DNA of 7,522 nucleotides from JACZXC01 sp036447375 (GTDB lineage Bacteria > Myxococcota_A > UBA9160 > SMWR01). Within the stretch, counting starts at the first letter, position 1. Each line of letters begins with the position of its first letter. Shown piece after piece: positions 1-6,839 of this stretch. Both the position numbers and the translations under genes were made by a program. The stretch is taken from positions 1-7,522 of the forward strand of contig JAZFUU010000220.1 in NCBI GenBank assembly GCA_036447375.1, in the 5' to 3' direction. Under the pieces are notes generated by a model. It worked only from the letters and a program-made list of their open reading frames with translations. It did no database searches and had not been told where the DNA came from.

Positions 1-519
1 CTTCTCGTCAGCCTGACCGAGTTGCCAGGCGAGGTCGGCTCCGGCGAGCCCGGGTATTCCGTCGAGATCCATGCCAATGGGCGGGTCGCGGTGCACTTCC
101 CGCGAACTTCGAAGCGAGCTGGCGACTACGCGTTGACTCTCGATCCGAGTGAGCTGGAGCAGCTGATGCGCTCTCTCGTGGCCAAGCGCTTCGTCGAGTT
201 CGACGCGCCGGAAGTACGCGCGAAACAGAGGTCCCTCGTAGCGGTGCGTCGAGCCGCGATCGCCCGAGGCGAGGTTTCCCGCGACTACCCACGTATCTCC
301 GACGCCTCCACCATCGTGATCGAGCTGCGACTGGACGCCTATCGACCGCGCGACGGCCATGGCGCCGCGCAAGGCGTGGACAAGATGGTTTCGTGGTCAG
401 GCCTGCGCTTTGACGCCCAGCAGTACACCGAGCTGGGAGAGCTCCAGGATCTGGCGGCGATCCAGGCGGAACTCGAGGCGCTGATGCAGCGCCCGGATCT
501 CAAACGGGTCGCGGAGTAA
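1..519 (+). CDS. Hypothetical protein, 5'-truncated by window edge (possibly DUF6438-like)
   Basis: The reading frame is open from base 1 to a TAA stop at 517-519 and gives 172 visible residues. A TTG lies at position 22, but the codons before it (LLVSLTEL) already read like a beta-strand of the domain, so I take the gene to begin outside the window. The visible pattern is a strand, then a GYSVEIHANGRVAVHF stretch, then an acidic-start helix (DPSELEQLMRSLVAKRFVEF). That order of 'Y-sv-i--dG-v' followed by 'l---e---L------F--l' resembles DUF6438-type domains, but this is a pattern impression only. The C-terminal part has a predicted helix (LQDLAAIQAELEALMQ). No catalytic motif or membrane segment is visible, and a signal peptide cannot be judged without the N-terminus. 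The next gene starts 7 bp after the stop, and its ribosome binding site lies in this gene's last codons, which indicates co-transcription. No function is assigned. Confidence 0.75.
   Translation, partial: LLVSLTELPGEVGSGEPGYSVEIHANGRVAVHFPRTSKRAGDYALTLDPSELEQLMRSLVAKRFVEFDAPEVRAKQRSLVAVRRAAIARGEVSRDYPRISDASTIVIELRLDAYRPRDGHGAAQGVDKMVSWSGLRFDAQQYTELGELQDLAAIQAELEALMQRPDLKRVAE
513..516 (+). promoter_or_regulatory. Ribosome binding site for the PEP-CTERM metalloprotease gene
   Basis: A GGAG motif ends immediately before the TAA stop of the upstream gene and lies 10 nt before the GTG start at 527. It supports GTG-527 as the start and indicates translation coupled to the upstream gene. Confidence 0.6.
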
Positions 520-526
520 CGGGCTG

Positions 527-2701
527 GTGAAACCGCGCCGCGACGGCCATCTCCGACTCCCGGCCGTGGGCCTGTGGCTGGCCCTGGCGTTCGCCCCGGC
601 CGGGGTGGCCCAGGCCGGCGCCTACATCGACGCCGACGAGACGTCAGGCGTGGACGTCATCACGCACCCCCTGGGCTACACGGGCTCCGGGGGGCTTCTC
701 GCAGTTAGCGTGTGCATCGATCCGGCTGCCACCGACGCCGCCCTGCAGGAGATCCCGGTTCAGAATGCCATCCAGACCTGGAACGATCGCCAGCCCACCA
801 ACCGGAATCTTTTCTTCGACGAGCACAACGACCTTTCCCCTTTCGAGATCGATTACGAGTCGACCATCCTCCACGAACTGGGTCACTGCATTGGCCTGGC
901 CCACGCGAACCTCGCCTCCGAATCGGGGCTCTTGGGAACGAACCGGGACTACACCCGCAGCGTTGTCGGCGTCGACACCATCTTCAACCTGAACAGTGGA
1001 ACCGATGGGATCAAGGGGTCACGCGACGACCTGCGGGGCGACGACGTCAATCTCCACTGGTTCCGCATGGCCGACAATCGGCCCTTCGCGATCGACGGCA
1101 CGGTGGATTCGTCCACCTACAGCCGGCTGCTGGCCGACCTGCCGGGCCTCGACTTGTTCGCGGCCGTTGGAGATCGGAAGGTGGCCGACAAGATCGGCCA
1201 CATCAACACCGAGGCGGTGATGGTGCAGGGCCAGGCATCGGACGAGGTGCAGCGGCGGCTCTTGTACGATGACGTCGCCACGGTTCGCTACGCGATGAGC
1301 GGACTCGACGAGACCGCCGGGACGTCGGACGACTACGATCTGGTTCTCAGCTACTCGGGTCTGACAACGGGTTGCGACGTTGTCATCGAAACGAACAACA
1401 CCTTTAGTCTCGCGGCGTGCACGTTCACCTCCACCGCCATCAACTCCACCCACCACCGCCTCACCTCGGCACTCATCTCGACAAACGACGGCGTGAACTG
1501 GTTCTTCAATCCGGATCTCATCGCGCCCGAAACGAGCGATGTGGGGCTCGTGGTCACCGAGAGTGCCGACCCGGTCTTCGCGAGCGACAGCTTCACCTTC
1601 ACCATCGAGCTCTCGAACACCGGGCCGGACGCGGCAACGGGCGTTCTCACACTCGAGCTTCCGCTCCTCGCCAGCTACCTGGGCTTCTCGTCCTCGACCC
1701 TGACCTGCGACGACACCGCCGCTCCCACCATCGTCTGCGACTACATCGCCGCCCCGATCGGCACCGAAACGGTGGACATCTTCATGACGGCGCCCGCCTC
1801 GAGCACGGAGCTTCCGCTCACGGCGACGATCCGAATGGAGGGGCTCGACCCGGATCTGTCGGACAACACCGTCGAGGAGAAGACGTTCGTCGCCGACACT
1901 CCGGGCTTCGTCCCAGAGCGGAGTTATCTCACGCTCAGGATCGGCGGCTTCGAACCCATCACGCTTCAAGCCACCGGGGTGGGAGTGTCGCTCTCGAACA
2001 ACGGGGGCGGCGGTCACACCCTCACGGATATCACCAGCGTCTGGACGGCGAAGGCGGCCCCTCCCGACCCCGTGACCAATCCTTTCACGCGCAGTTTCAC
2101 GCTGACCGCGACGGTGTTGACGAACCTGGCGGGTACGTTCGCGTCCGGTTTCAGTACACCCAACCCCGTGAGTCCTGGCACGATCTGCCCCGGTGGCTGC
2201 TTCGGCGGTTTCGAACGATTGACCGGGACCCTGCACTTCGCCACGCCCATGGCTGTCGTATCCGCGCCTCTCTCTCCGGTGGGGTCGGGCGGTGCCGCGG
2301 GCGGGGCGGTGACCCTGACGGGGGCGCCGTGGGGAACCTTGCCGGTAAAGATCACGGGCGCGACCAGCACGATCATCTCGATTCCCGAGCGGGGGTTTGC
2401 GAAAGGTGTGCCGATCACGCTGGTGCCGACGATCAACGAGAACCCGGTGATCGTGACCGACGGGTTCGGGGCCCCTTTGACCACGACGGTGGTGACCTTT
2501 ACCGGCAGCAACGGGCTCCTCTCGGCGGGGCAGTCGGGGAGGGTCTCTCTCGTCACCCCGTTTCGGATCACCGGCAGCATCAACGCCCCGGGCGTCGCGA
2601 TCAAAACCTTCAGCTTCGTCCCAGAACCGGACATCGCCCTCCTGCTCGGGTGTGGCGTGGCGGGCCTGCTCCTGCTCGGCCGAAGCCGAATCCGGCGCTA
2701 G
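527..2701 (+). CDS. Secreted metzincin-type zinc metalloprotease with DUF11 domain and PEP-CTERM anchor
   Basis: This 724-aa protein starts at GTG. Residues 1-30 form a signal peptide: K/R-rich start, hydrophobic core, and an AQA motif with likely cleavage after residue 30. The catalytic signature HELGHCIGLAH is at residues 116-126 and fits metzincin HExxHxxGxxH, with H116, H120 and H126 as zinc ligands and E117 as general base. M181, within LHWFRMADNRPF, is a reasonable Met-turn candidate 55 residues downstream. Residues about 255-330 hold an acidic DETAGTSDDYDL segment and cysteines 283 and 298. A DUF11-type beta-sandwich spans about 337-453. A Gly/Thr/Ser-rich beta module covers about 455-695. 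The tail is VPEP (698-701), a hydrophobic helix, and a basic RSRIRR end, which is a classic PEP-CTERM signal recognised by exosortase. I expect export, sorting to the outer surface, and proteolysis of an unknown substrate. I see no propeptide cysteine switch. Calling it active is inference from the intact motif. Confidence 0.92.
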   Translation: MKPRRDGHLRLPAVGLWLALAFAPAGVAQAGAYIDADETSGVDVITHPLGYTGSGGLLAVSVCIDPAATDAALQEIPVQNAIQTWNDRQPTNRNLFFDEHNDLSPFEIDYESTILHELGHCIGLAHANLASESGLLGTNRDYTRSVVGVDTIFNLNSGTDGIKGSRDDLRGDDVNLHWFRMADNRPFAIDGTVDSSTYSRLLADLPGLDLFAAVGDRKVADKIGHINTEAVMVQGQASDEVQRRLLYDDVATVRYAMSGLDETAGTSDDYDLVLSYSGLTTGCDVVIETNNTFSLAACTFTSTAINSTHHRLTSALISTNDGVNWFFNPDLIAPETSDVGLVVTESADPVFASDSFTFTIELSNTGPDAATGVLTLELPLLASYLGFSSSTLTCDDTAAPTIVCDYIAAPIGTETVDIFMTAPASSTELPLTATIRMEGLDPDLSDNTVEEKTFVADTPGFVPERSYLTLRIGGFEPITLQATGVGVSLSNNGGGGHTLTDITSVWTAKAAPPDPVTNPFTRSFTLTATVLTNLAGTFASGFSTPNPVSPGTICPGGCFGGFERLTGTLHFATPMAVVSAPLSPVGSGGAAGGAVTLTGAPWGTLPVKITGATSTIISIPERGFAKGVPITLVPTINENPVIVTDGFGAPLTTTVVTFTGSNGLLSAGQSGRVSLVTPFRITGSINAPGVAIKTFSFVPEPDIALLLGCGVAGLLLLGRSRIRR
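872..904 (+). other. Metzincin zinc-binding motif HExxHxxGxxH in the metalloprotease
   Basis: These codons spell HELGHCIGLAH (residues 116-126 of the protein from GTG-527). All three histidine zinc ligands, the catalytic glutamate and the glycine at the bend are present. This separates metzincins from gluzincins, which have only HExxH with a distant glutamate. Confidence 0.9.
2615..2698 (+). other. PEP-CTERM sorting signal
   Basis: The last 28 residues of the protease show the tripartite PEP-CTERM arrangement: PEP at residues 699-701, a run of about 16 hydrophobic residues (ALLLGCGVAGLLLLG), and a basic end (RSRIRR). In PEP-CTERM/exosortase systems this tail is cut and the protein is passed to the cell envelope or exopolysaccharide matrix. 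No exosortase gene is in this window, so it must be encoded elsewhere if the signal is functional. Confidence 0.88.
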
Positions 2702-2784
2702 CCGTCTGATTCTGACACGCGGATACGGATCCAGCCGCCCGAGAACCGTCTAGACGCCCCCCCCTGAGAGGCAAAAAAGGGCCC

Positions 2785-2814
2785 TGCCCAACGCCGCTCC
2801 GGCAGTCGTATAAT
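2785..2814 (+). promoter_or_regulatory. Candidate sigma-70-type promoter for the LLM oxidoreductase
   Basis: A perfect TATAAT hexamer lies at 2809-2814, in an otherwise GC-rich 135-bp intergenic stretch (2702-2836). The best -35 candidate is TGCCCA at 2785-2790, 18 bp upstream, matching only three of six consensus bases. Transcription would start near 2821, just before the GGGAGG ribosome binding site. That makes the in-frame ATG at 2813, which sits inside the -10 box, unusable as a start. The same gap holds a C8 run (2757-2764) and an A6 run (2773-2778). I see no clear terminator hairpin after the protease gene. Confidence 0.55.
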
Positions 2815-2824
2815 GCTCTCCGAC

Positions 2825-2830
2825 GGGAGG
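2825..2830 (+). promoter_or_regulatory. Ribosome binding site GGGAGG deciding the start of the LLM oxidoreductase
   Basis: GGGAGG ends 6 nt before ATG-2837. It selects this codon over the in-frame ATG at 2813, which would add eight residues (MLSDGRAA) that do not fit the family's usual N-terminus. Confidence 0.75.
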
Positions 2831-2836
2831 GCAGCC

Positions 2837-3883
2837 ATGCGCGTAGAAACGGGAATCCCCATGAATGACCTTCGTGCAGTGGGCGACGTGGCCCGGGCGG
2901 CTGAGAGCGCCGGCTACGACGGCATCATCTCGCCCGAGATTGCCAACGACCCTTTCATCTCGTTGGCCTTTGCCGCGGTGGTGACGGAGCGATTGCGCCT
3001 GGGTACGGGAATCGTCGTTGCGTTTCCCCGAAGCCCGATGGTGGTGGCACAGGTGGCGATGGATCTGCACCGGGAGTCCGGCGGACGTTTTCATCTGGGA
3101 CTCGGATCGCAGGTCAAGGGGCACAACGAGCGCCGCTTCAGCGTCCCCTGGAGCGCCCCGGCGCCGCGCCTGCGGGAATATGTCGAGTCCTTGCGCGCCA
3201 TCTGGCGGTGCTGGGAACAGGGCGAACCGCTTCGCTACGAAGGAGAGCACTACCAGTTCACGCTGATGACGCCGGAATTTTCTCCGCGACCTTCGGGCCT
3301 CCCGCCCATTCCCGTGAGCATCGCCGCGGTCGGACCCGCCATGATGAAGCTCGCCGGCCGAATCTGCGACGGCGTTCGACTCCACGGTTTTGCCACACGC
3401 AAGTATCTGGAAGAAGTCGCCCTCCCGCAGATCACGGCCGGTTTGGCGCAGAATCCGCGCGTCCGCTCGCAGTTCGATGTCTGGGGAGGCGGCTTCATCT
3501 GCACCGGCCCCGATGCGGATGCGCTTCAGAAGTCCATGGATGAGACCCGCTATCGCATCGCCTTCTACGGCTCGACCCGCAGCTACCACGGAGTGCTGGC
3601 GATTCACGGCTGGGAGGACCTGGGATTGAAGCTGCACGACATGTCGAAACGGGGAAAGTGGAAAGAGATGGCGGCACAGGTTCCCGACGAAGTGGTTCGA
3701 ACCTTCGCCGCCGTCGGTACCCACGGCGAACTGGCGGGAGCCATCGAGGAGCGGTTCGGGGGCATCGCCGACACGATCGCGCTTGGGTTCAGTCCCCGCA
3801 CCGACCCCGGACTGGTCCGCGAGATCGTCACGGACATCCAGAAAATTCCCTCAGTTTTCTCCGATTACGCCCGCGACTGGTAG
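2837..3883 (+). CDS. LLM-class flavin/F420-dependent oxidoreductase, MSMEG_2256-like family
   Basis: This 348-aa protein has a luciferase-like (TIM-barrel) fold. The N-terminal strand and helix (MRVETGIPMNDLRAVGDVAR, then AAESAGYDGIISPEIANDPF) are typical of LLM enzymes that bind reduced F420 or FMN. Further signatures are LRLGTGIVVAFPRSPMVVAQ (residues about 53-72), SGGRFHLGLGSQVKGHNERR (about 82-101) followed by FSVPW, RLREYVESLRAIWRCWEQGE, and the late IAFYGSTRSY and HGWEDLGLKLHDMSKRGKW segments. Together these match, from memory, the F420-dependent oxidoreductase family named after MSMEG_2256 (TIGR03617 type). The length is normal for the family. The reaction would be hydride transfer between a reduced deazaflavin or flavin and an unknown small substrate in the cytoplasm. 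Cofactor choice cannot be read from sequence alone. The gene has its own likely promoter, and its 3' end overlaps the convergent NAGS-like gene by 19 bp. Confidence 0.93.
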   Translation: MRVETGIPMNDLRAVGDVARAAESAGYDGIISPEIANDPFISLAFAAVVTERLRLGTGIVVAFPRSPMVVAQVAMDLHRESGGRFHLGLGSQVKGHNERRFSVPWSAPAPRLREYVESLRAIWRCWEQGEPLRYEGEHYQFTLMTPEFSPRPSGLPPIPVSIAAVGPAMMKLAGRICDGVRLHGFATRKYLEEVALPQITAGLAQNPRVRSQFDVWGGGFICTGPDADALQKSMDETRYRIAFYGSTRSYHGVLAIHGWEDLGLKLHDMSKRGKWKEMAAQVPDEVVRTFAAVGTHGELAGAIEERFGGIADTIALGFSPRTDPGLVREIVTDIQKIPSVFSDYARDW

Positions 3884-4974
3884 GGTCGGTCGCCGGCCCC
3901 GAGGTCGCAGCGCAGGGCGGTGAGCTGAGCGCGCCGGGAAGAGTCGTAGCCTCGCCACTTTTCCGGCGGGATGGCGTCGACGTCGACCCGGCGGAATCCG
4001 TGGCGCTCGAAGAACCGGACCACCCGCTCCGTCGTCGTGCACGCGAATACGAAACGACAGCCGCTGCCCGCGGCGGTCTCGAGCGCGAATTGCACCAGGT
4101 GGGCACCGACTCCCTCGCCGAGAAAACGCGTCAATGTGTAGAGTGAGACAATTTCGCCAGCCCGATCCGCTTCGTGGACCAGCAGGGATCCGATCCCCGC
4201 GAGATGACGCCCTGCGACAAAAGCGCCAAAGCCGTTGGCAAGAACTCCCTCGATCTGCCGGGCGCTGCGCGGCGCCAGGTAGCCTTCGACGACGCCGCGT
4301 GCGATCAAGTGGTCGGCTGCGTCGTAGTCGTCGATTCCGAGACGTCGGACCCGCACGTAGCTCTCGCGGGTAAACAGCGTTCCCGACCCCGCATAGGTGA
4401 ACAGTTCGTCAGCGAGGCCGTCGATCGTGCACAGGTTGACGGCCGGCAACCCGGCGCCGATCGCGGCCTCGATCTCGCGCAGCATCGCGATCCGCTGCGG
4501 GTCTTCGGAAGCAACCGGGCGCGCGAGGAACTCACGCAGCTGTGCCAGATCCACGAAGGATTCACGCGATCCGTCGGGCGCCCGCAGGCCGCCCCCGCGA
4601 TCGATCCACACCAGCTTCGACACCCCGAGTCGCAGGCCGATATCGCGACAAGCCGGTGCGAAAGGCGACCCTGCGGCCACGACCACCCGCGGAGACCGAT
4701 TCAGCCCTCGCCAGACACGACCTTCGAGCCCCTCCAGGTCCGCACCCAGCGGCGTCTCCATCGCGAGGGACTCCAGCTCGCCGGGGCCGCTGGAAACGAG
4801 TACGACCCGGGTCGAATTGGCCTCCAGCTCCTTCAGCACGGCCTCGAGGGGCGCGGTAGACCCCATCGCCCCGGCGGAAATCGCGATGGCGAGGGTCCGT
4901 CCCCGAAACTCGCTCAGGTAGAAGCCCTTCTCAGAGAAGGCGGCGGTGGGCGTCGGCGTCGCTTCGGAGTCCAT
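3865..4974 (-). CDS. N-acetylglutamate synthase-like protein (short amino-acid-kinase fold plus GNAT domain)
   Basis: This 369-aa protein starts at the ATG complementary to 4972-4974 and stops at TAA (3865-3867). Residues about 18-205 resemble a compact amino-acid-kinase domain: FYLSEFRGRTLAIAI, then VVLVSSGPGE at 57-66, and LCTIDGLADELFTYAGSGTL at 181-200, the counterpart of ArgA's 'H-lDg---ELFtrdGiGT'. Residues about 206-357 form a GNAT domain, with acetyl-CoA loop RFLGEG (283-288), FVFACTTTERVVRFFERHGF, and VDAIPPEKWRGYDSSRR near the end, aligning with ArgA's 'D-LP--K---Yn-qRRSk'. This is strong for the ArgA-like architecture (N-acetylation of glutamate, first step of arginine synthesis). 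However, it is about 70 residues shorter than E. coli ArgA, all of it in the kinase-like half, and no arginine gene is nearby. I therefore withhold a symbol. No Shine-Dalgarno is visible upstream of the ATG. Confidence 0.87.
   Translation of the reverse strand: MDSEATPTPTAAFSEKGFYLSEFRGRTLAIAISAGAMGSTAPLEAVLKELEANSTRVVLVSSGPGELESLAMETPLGADLEGLEGRVWRGLNRSPRVVVAAGSPFAPACRDIGLRLGVSKLVWIDRGGGLRAPDGSRESFVDLAQLREFLARPVASEDPQRIAMLREIEAAIGAGLPAVNLCTIDGLADELFTYAGSGTLFTRESYVRVRRLGIDDYDAADHLIARGVVEGYLAPRSARQIEGVLANGFGAFVAGRHLAGIGSLLVHEADRAGEIVSLYTLTRFLGEGVGAHLVQFALETAAGSGCRFVFACTTTERVVRFFERHGFRRVDVDAIPPEKWRGYDSSRRAQLTALRCDLGAGDRPYQSRA
4926..4940. promoter_or_regulatory. Perfect 15-bp palindrome, candidate operator
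   Basis: CCTTCTC-A-GAGAAGG is a perfect dyad with 7-bp arms around one central base. It lies in the first codons of the NAGS-like gene (about residues 12-16) and 77-91 bp upstream of the permease start. The divergent intergenic gap is only 43 bp, so control sites must extend into coding DNA, which makes an operator plausible. It could also be chance. Confidence 0.3.
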
Positions 4975-5017
4975 TGCGCAAACAGTGTGACGAATGTTGA
5001 TGTATCGTGCCGCGCCA
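4975..5017. promoter_or_regulatory. Compact divergent intergenic region between NAGS-like gene and SLC13 permease
   Basis: Only 43 bp separate the two divergent starts, or 19 bp if the permease begins at the upstream ATG at 4994. The stretch is more AT-rich than its flanks. No Shine-Dalgarno is visible for either gene. TATCGT at 5003-5008 is a possible -10 box for the permease and would place transcription start almost at ATG-5018, giving a leaderless or nearly leaderless message. I see no convincing -35 box for either direction, so promoter details are unresolved. Confidence 0.4.
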
Positions 5018-6790
5018 ATGGAGTGGCAGGCGTGGTTCACCCTGGCGGTCGTGCTCCTCGCCCTGGTGGCGATGATTCGGGAGATTGCCGCCCCGGACCT
5101 GGTGATGATGGCCAGTCTTTTTGCGCTGGCCGGCGTCGGTATTCTCACCCCCGTTGAAACCTTCGCGGGCTTCGCCAACCCGGCCCTGGCGGCGATCGGC
5201 GCGCTCTTCATCGTTTCCGCGGGCCTCCGGGACACCGGCGCCCTCGAAGCGACGATCGGGCGCCTGTTTGGGCCCGCACGGGACGAGTCCGGGGGTCTGG
5301 CGCGAATCTGCCCCCCGGTGGCCGCGCTCTCCGCGTTCCTCAACAACGCCCCCATCGTCGCGATGATGACGCCGGTGATCCTCGACTGGGCGCGGCGCCG
5401 CGGACTCAGCCCGAGCCGATTTCTGATTCCCCTCAGCTACGCGTCGATCCTGGGAAGTATCACGACGGTCATCGGCACGAGCACCACCCTCACCATCGCC
5501 GGCCTTGTCCTCGACGCGGGGATGCCCGCGATTGGCTTTTTCGAGCTCGCCCCGGTGGGCATTCCGATCGCCATCGTCGGCCTCCTCTACCTGCAATTCG
5601 TGTGTCCGCGACTGCTTCGTGAACGCAAGCTTCCCAGTGAGGCGCTCGGCGAACACCGCCGCGAGTACACCGCCACGATGATCGTGGAGCGCGGAGGGCC
5701 TCTGGCGGGTCAGACCGTGGAAGAGGCCGGGCTGCGCCACCTGGAGGGCTTGTTCCTGATCGAGATCGATCGCGGTGGCGCTTTGATCACACCGGTCGGG
5801 CCCGGCGACGTGATTCGCGCCGACGACCGGCTCGTGTTCGCAGGGGTGGTTGCCACGATCGTCGAACTGCAACGAATGCGAGGGCTGGTTCCCGTCAGCG
5901 AGGACGAGGCCGCGGCTCCGACCCGCCGCGGACATCGTCTCGTCGAGGCGGTCGTGTCGCCTTCGTCGCCCCTGGTGGATCAGACGATTCGCGATGCGAA
6001 TTTCCGGACCGTCTACGACGCCGCCGTCATCGGCGTTCACCGCAACGGCGAGCGTGTCCCCGGAAAGATCGGAGCGATCCAGCTGCGCGCCGGGGATACG
6101 CTCCTGCTTCAGGGCGCCGGGGGCTTCCTGCGGGCCCACCGCAACAGCCCGGACTTCTATCTGGTGAGCGAAATCGCGGAGACCGAGCCTCCGCACTACG
6201 AGCGCGCCTGGGTCGCCATCGCCGTGCTGATGGCGATGGTCCTGGTGGCGAGCGTAGGCGTGTATCCGATCTCCGTCGCCGCGTTTCTGGCGGCCGGGCT
6301 ATTGATCCTGACCCGCTGCATCCGAACCAGCACAGCGCGGCGAAGCGTCGACTGGTCGATTCTGATCGTGATTGGAGCCGCCTTCGGAATGGCCACGGCC
6401 ATGGAAAAGACCGGAGCCGCAGGGGCGGTGGCGAGCGTCCTCGCATCGGTGGCCGCCGGCAGCGACGATCCGATGACCGCCTTCATCCTGGTCTACCTCG
6501 CCACTCTGGTGATGGCCGAGTTGCTCCACCACAACGCCGCCGTCGCCGTCATGTTTCCCATCGCCGTCGCCACCGCAGGTCAGGTGGGCGCCGATCCACG
6601 CCCTTTCGTGATGGCGGTCGCCGTCGCCGGCTGCTGCGCCTTCGGATCGCCGGTGACCTACCAGACCCACCTCATCGTTTACGGGCCCGGCGGCTACCGC
6701 TTCACCGATTTCATGAGGACGGGCCTGCCCCTGGATGTCCTGTGCGGCGCCGTAGCCATCGCCCTGATTCCGGGGTTCTGGCCGTTCTAG
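5018..6790 (+). CDS. SLC13/DASS-family permease with two TrkA_C (RCK_C) domains
   Basis: This 590-aa inner-membrane transporter belongs to the divalent anion/sodium symporter-like group. The first transmembrane half covers residues 1 to about 205 and includes FLNNAPIVAMMTPV at 107-120 and SYASILGSITTVIGTSTTL around 140-158. A cytoplasmic linker carries two TrkA_C/RCK_C-like domains, about 215-293 and 306-386, each with the 'V---S-L-G-ti-------gv-v--I-R-G' pattern and a 'GD-L-l-G' strand. The second membrane half covers about 394-590 and has ELLHHNAAVAVMFPIAVATA (501-520) and SPVTYQTHLIVYGPGGYRF near 545-563. TrkA_C domains in this family are thought to sense a ligand. The substrate (sulfate, dicarboxylate or other) cannot be told. 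I chose ATG-5018 because MEWQAWFTLAVV leads directly into helix 1. In-frame ATGs at 4994 and 5000 are alternatives, and none has a good ribosome binding site. Confidence 0.92.
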   Translation: MEWQAWFTLAVVLLALVAMIREIAAPDLVMMASLFALAGVGILTPVETFAGFANPALAAIGALFIVSAGLRDTGALEATIGRLFGPARDESGGLARICPPVAALSAFLNNAPIVAMMTPVILDWARRRGLSPSRFLIPLSYASILGSITTVIGTSTTLTIAGLVLDAGMPAIGFFELAPVGIPIAIVGLLYLQFVCPRLLRERKLPSEALGEHRREYTATMIVERGGPLAGQTVEEAGLRHLEGLFLIEIDRGGALITPVGPGDVIRADDRLVFAGVVATIVELQRMRGLVPVSEDEAAAPTRRGHRLVEAVVSPSSPLVDQTIRDANFRTVYDAAVIGVHRNGERVPGKIGAIQLRAGDTLLLQGAGGFLRAHRNSPDFYLVSEIAETEPPHYERAWVAIAVLMAMVLVASVGVYPISVAAFLAAGLLILTRCIRTSTARRSVDWSILIVIGAAFGMATAMEKTGAAGAVASVLASVAAGSDDPMTAFILVYLATLVMAELLHHNAAVAVMFPIAVATAGQVGADPRPFVMAVAVAGCCAFGSPVTYQTHLIVYGPGGYRFTDFMRTGLPLDVLCGAVAIALIPGFWPF

Positions 6791-6816
6791 CCGGCTCTGG
6801 CCGTTCTAGCGCCGGC
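6777..6816. repeat. 19-bp imperfect tandem duplication spanning the permease stop codon
   Basis: The 15-mer TCTGGCCGTTCTAGC occurs at 6777-6791 and again at 6796-6810, with a period of 19 bp. CCGGC follows each copy, with one extra G in the second. The first copy encodes the last residues and the stop (FWPF, TAG); the second repeats them in the 3' flank. It looks like a recent small tandem duplication. Confidence 0.85.
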
Positions 6817-6817
6817 T
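6789..6817 (+). terminator. Weak hairpin just after the permease stop
   Basis: AGCCGGC (6789-6795) pairs perfectly with GCCGGCT (6811-6817) around a 15-nt loop. An overlapping alternative, CCGGC-TGG-GCCGG, lies at 6812-6824. No T-run follows on the plus strand, so this is not a classical intrinsic terminator. It may stabilise a 3' end or be a by-product of the tandem duplication. Confidence 0.3.
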
Positions 6818-6839
6818 GGGCCGGGGGGTCCAGCGCGAC

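Noticed and set aside
22..519. TTG at 22 as the true start of the first gene
   Set aside because: No ribosome binding site is visible, and the in-frame residues before it continue the domain. A start outside the window is more likely.
1019..2236. Long open frame on the minus strand opposite the protease gene (405 codons)
   Set aside because: Arg/Gly/Glu-rich low-complexity translation typical of the antisense of a GC-rich gene. No domain, and it lies fully inside a well-supported gene.
2757..2778. C8 and A6 homopolymer runs upstream of the oxidoreductase as a phase-variation switch
   Set aside because: The runs are short, lie upstream of the proposed -35 box outside any reading frame, and nothing suggests a surface or variable product.
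4174..5157. Plus-strand open frame of 327 codons opposite the NAGS-like gene
   Set aside because: The opposite strand has a clear GNAT/ArgA-like protein. This translation is Pro/Arg/Asp-rich without recognisable motifs.
4931..6196. Minus-strand open frame of 421 codons opposite the permease
   Set aside because: Polar, His/Arg/Asp-rich shadow of a membrane protein gene. No domain, and it would overlap both real genes.
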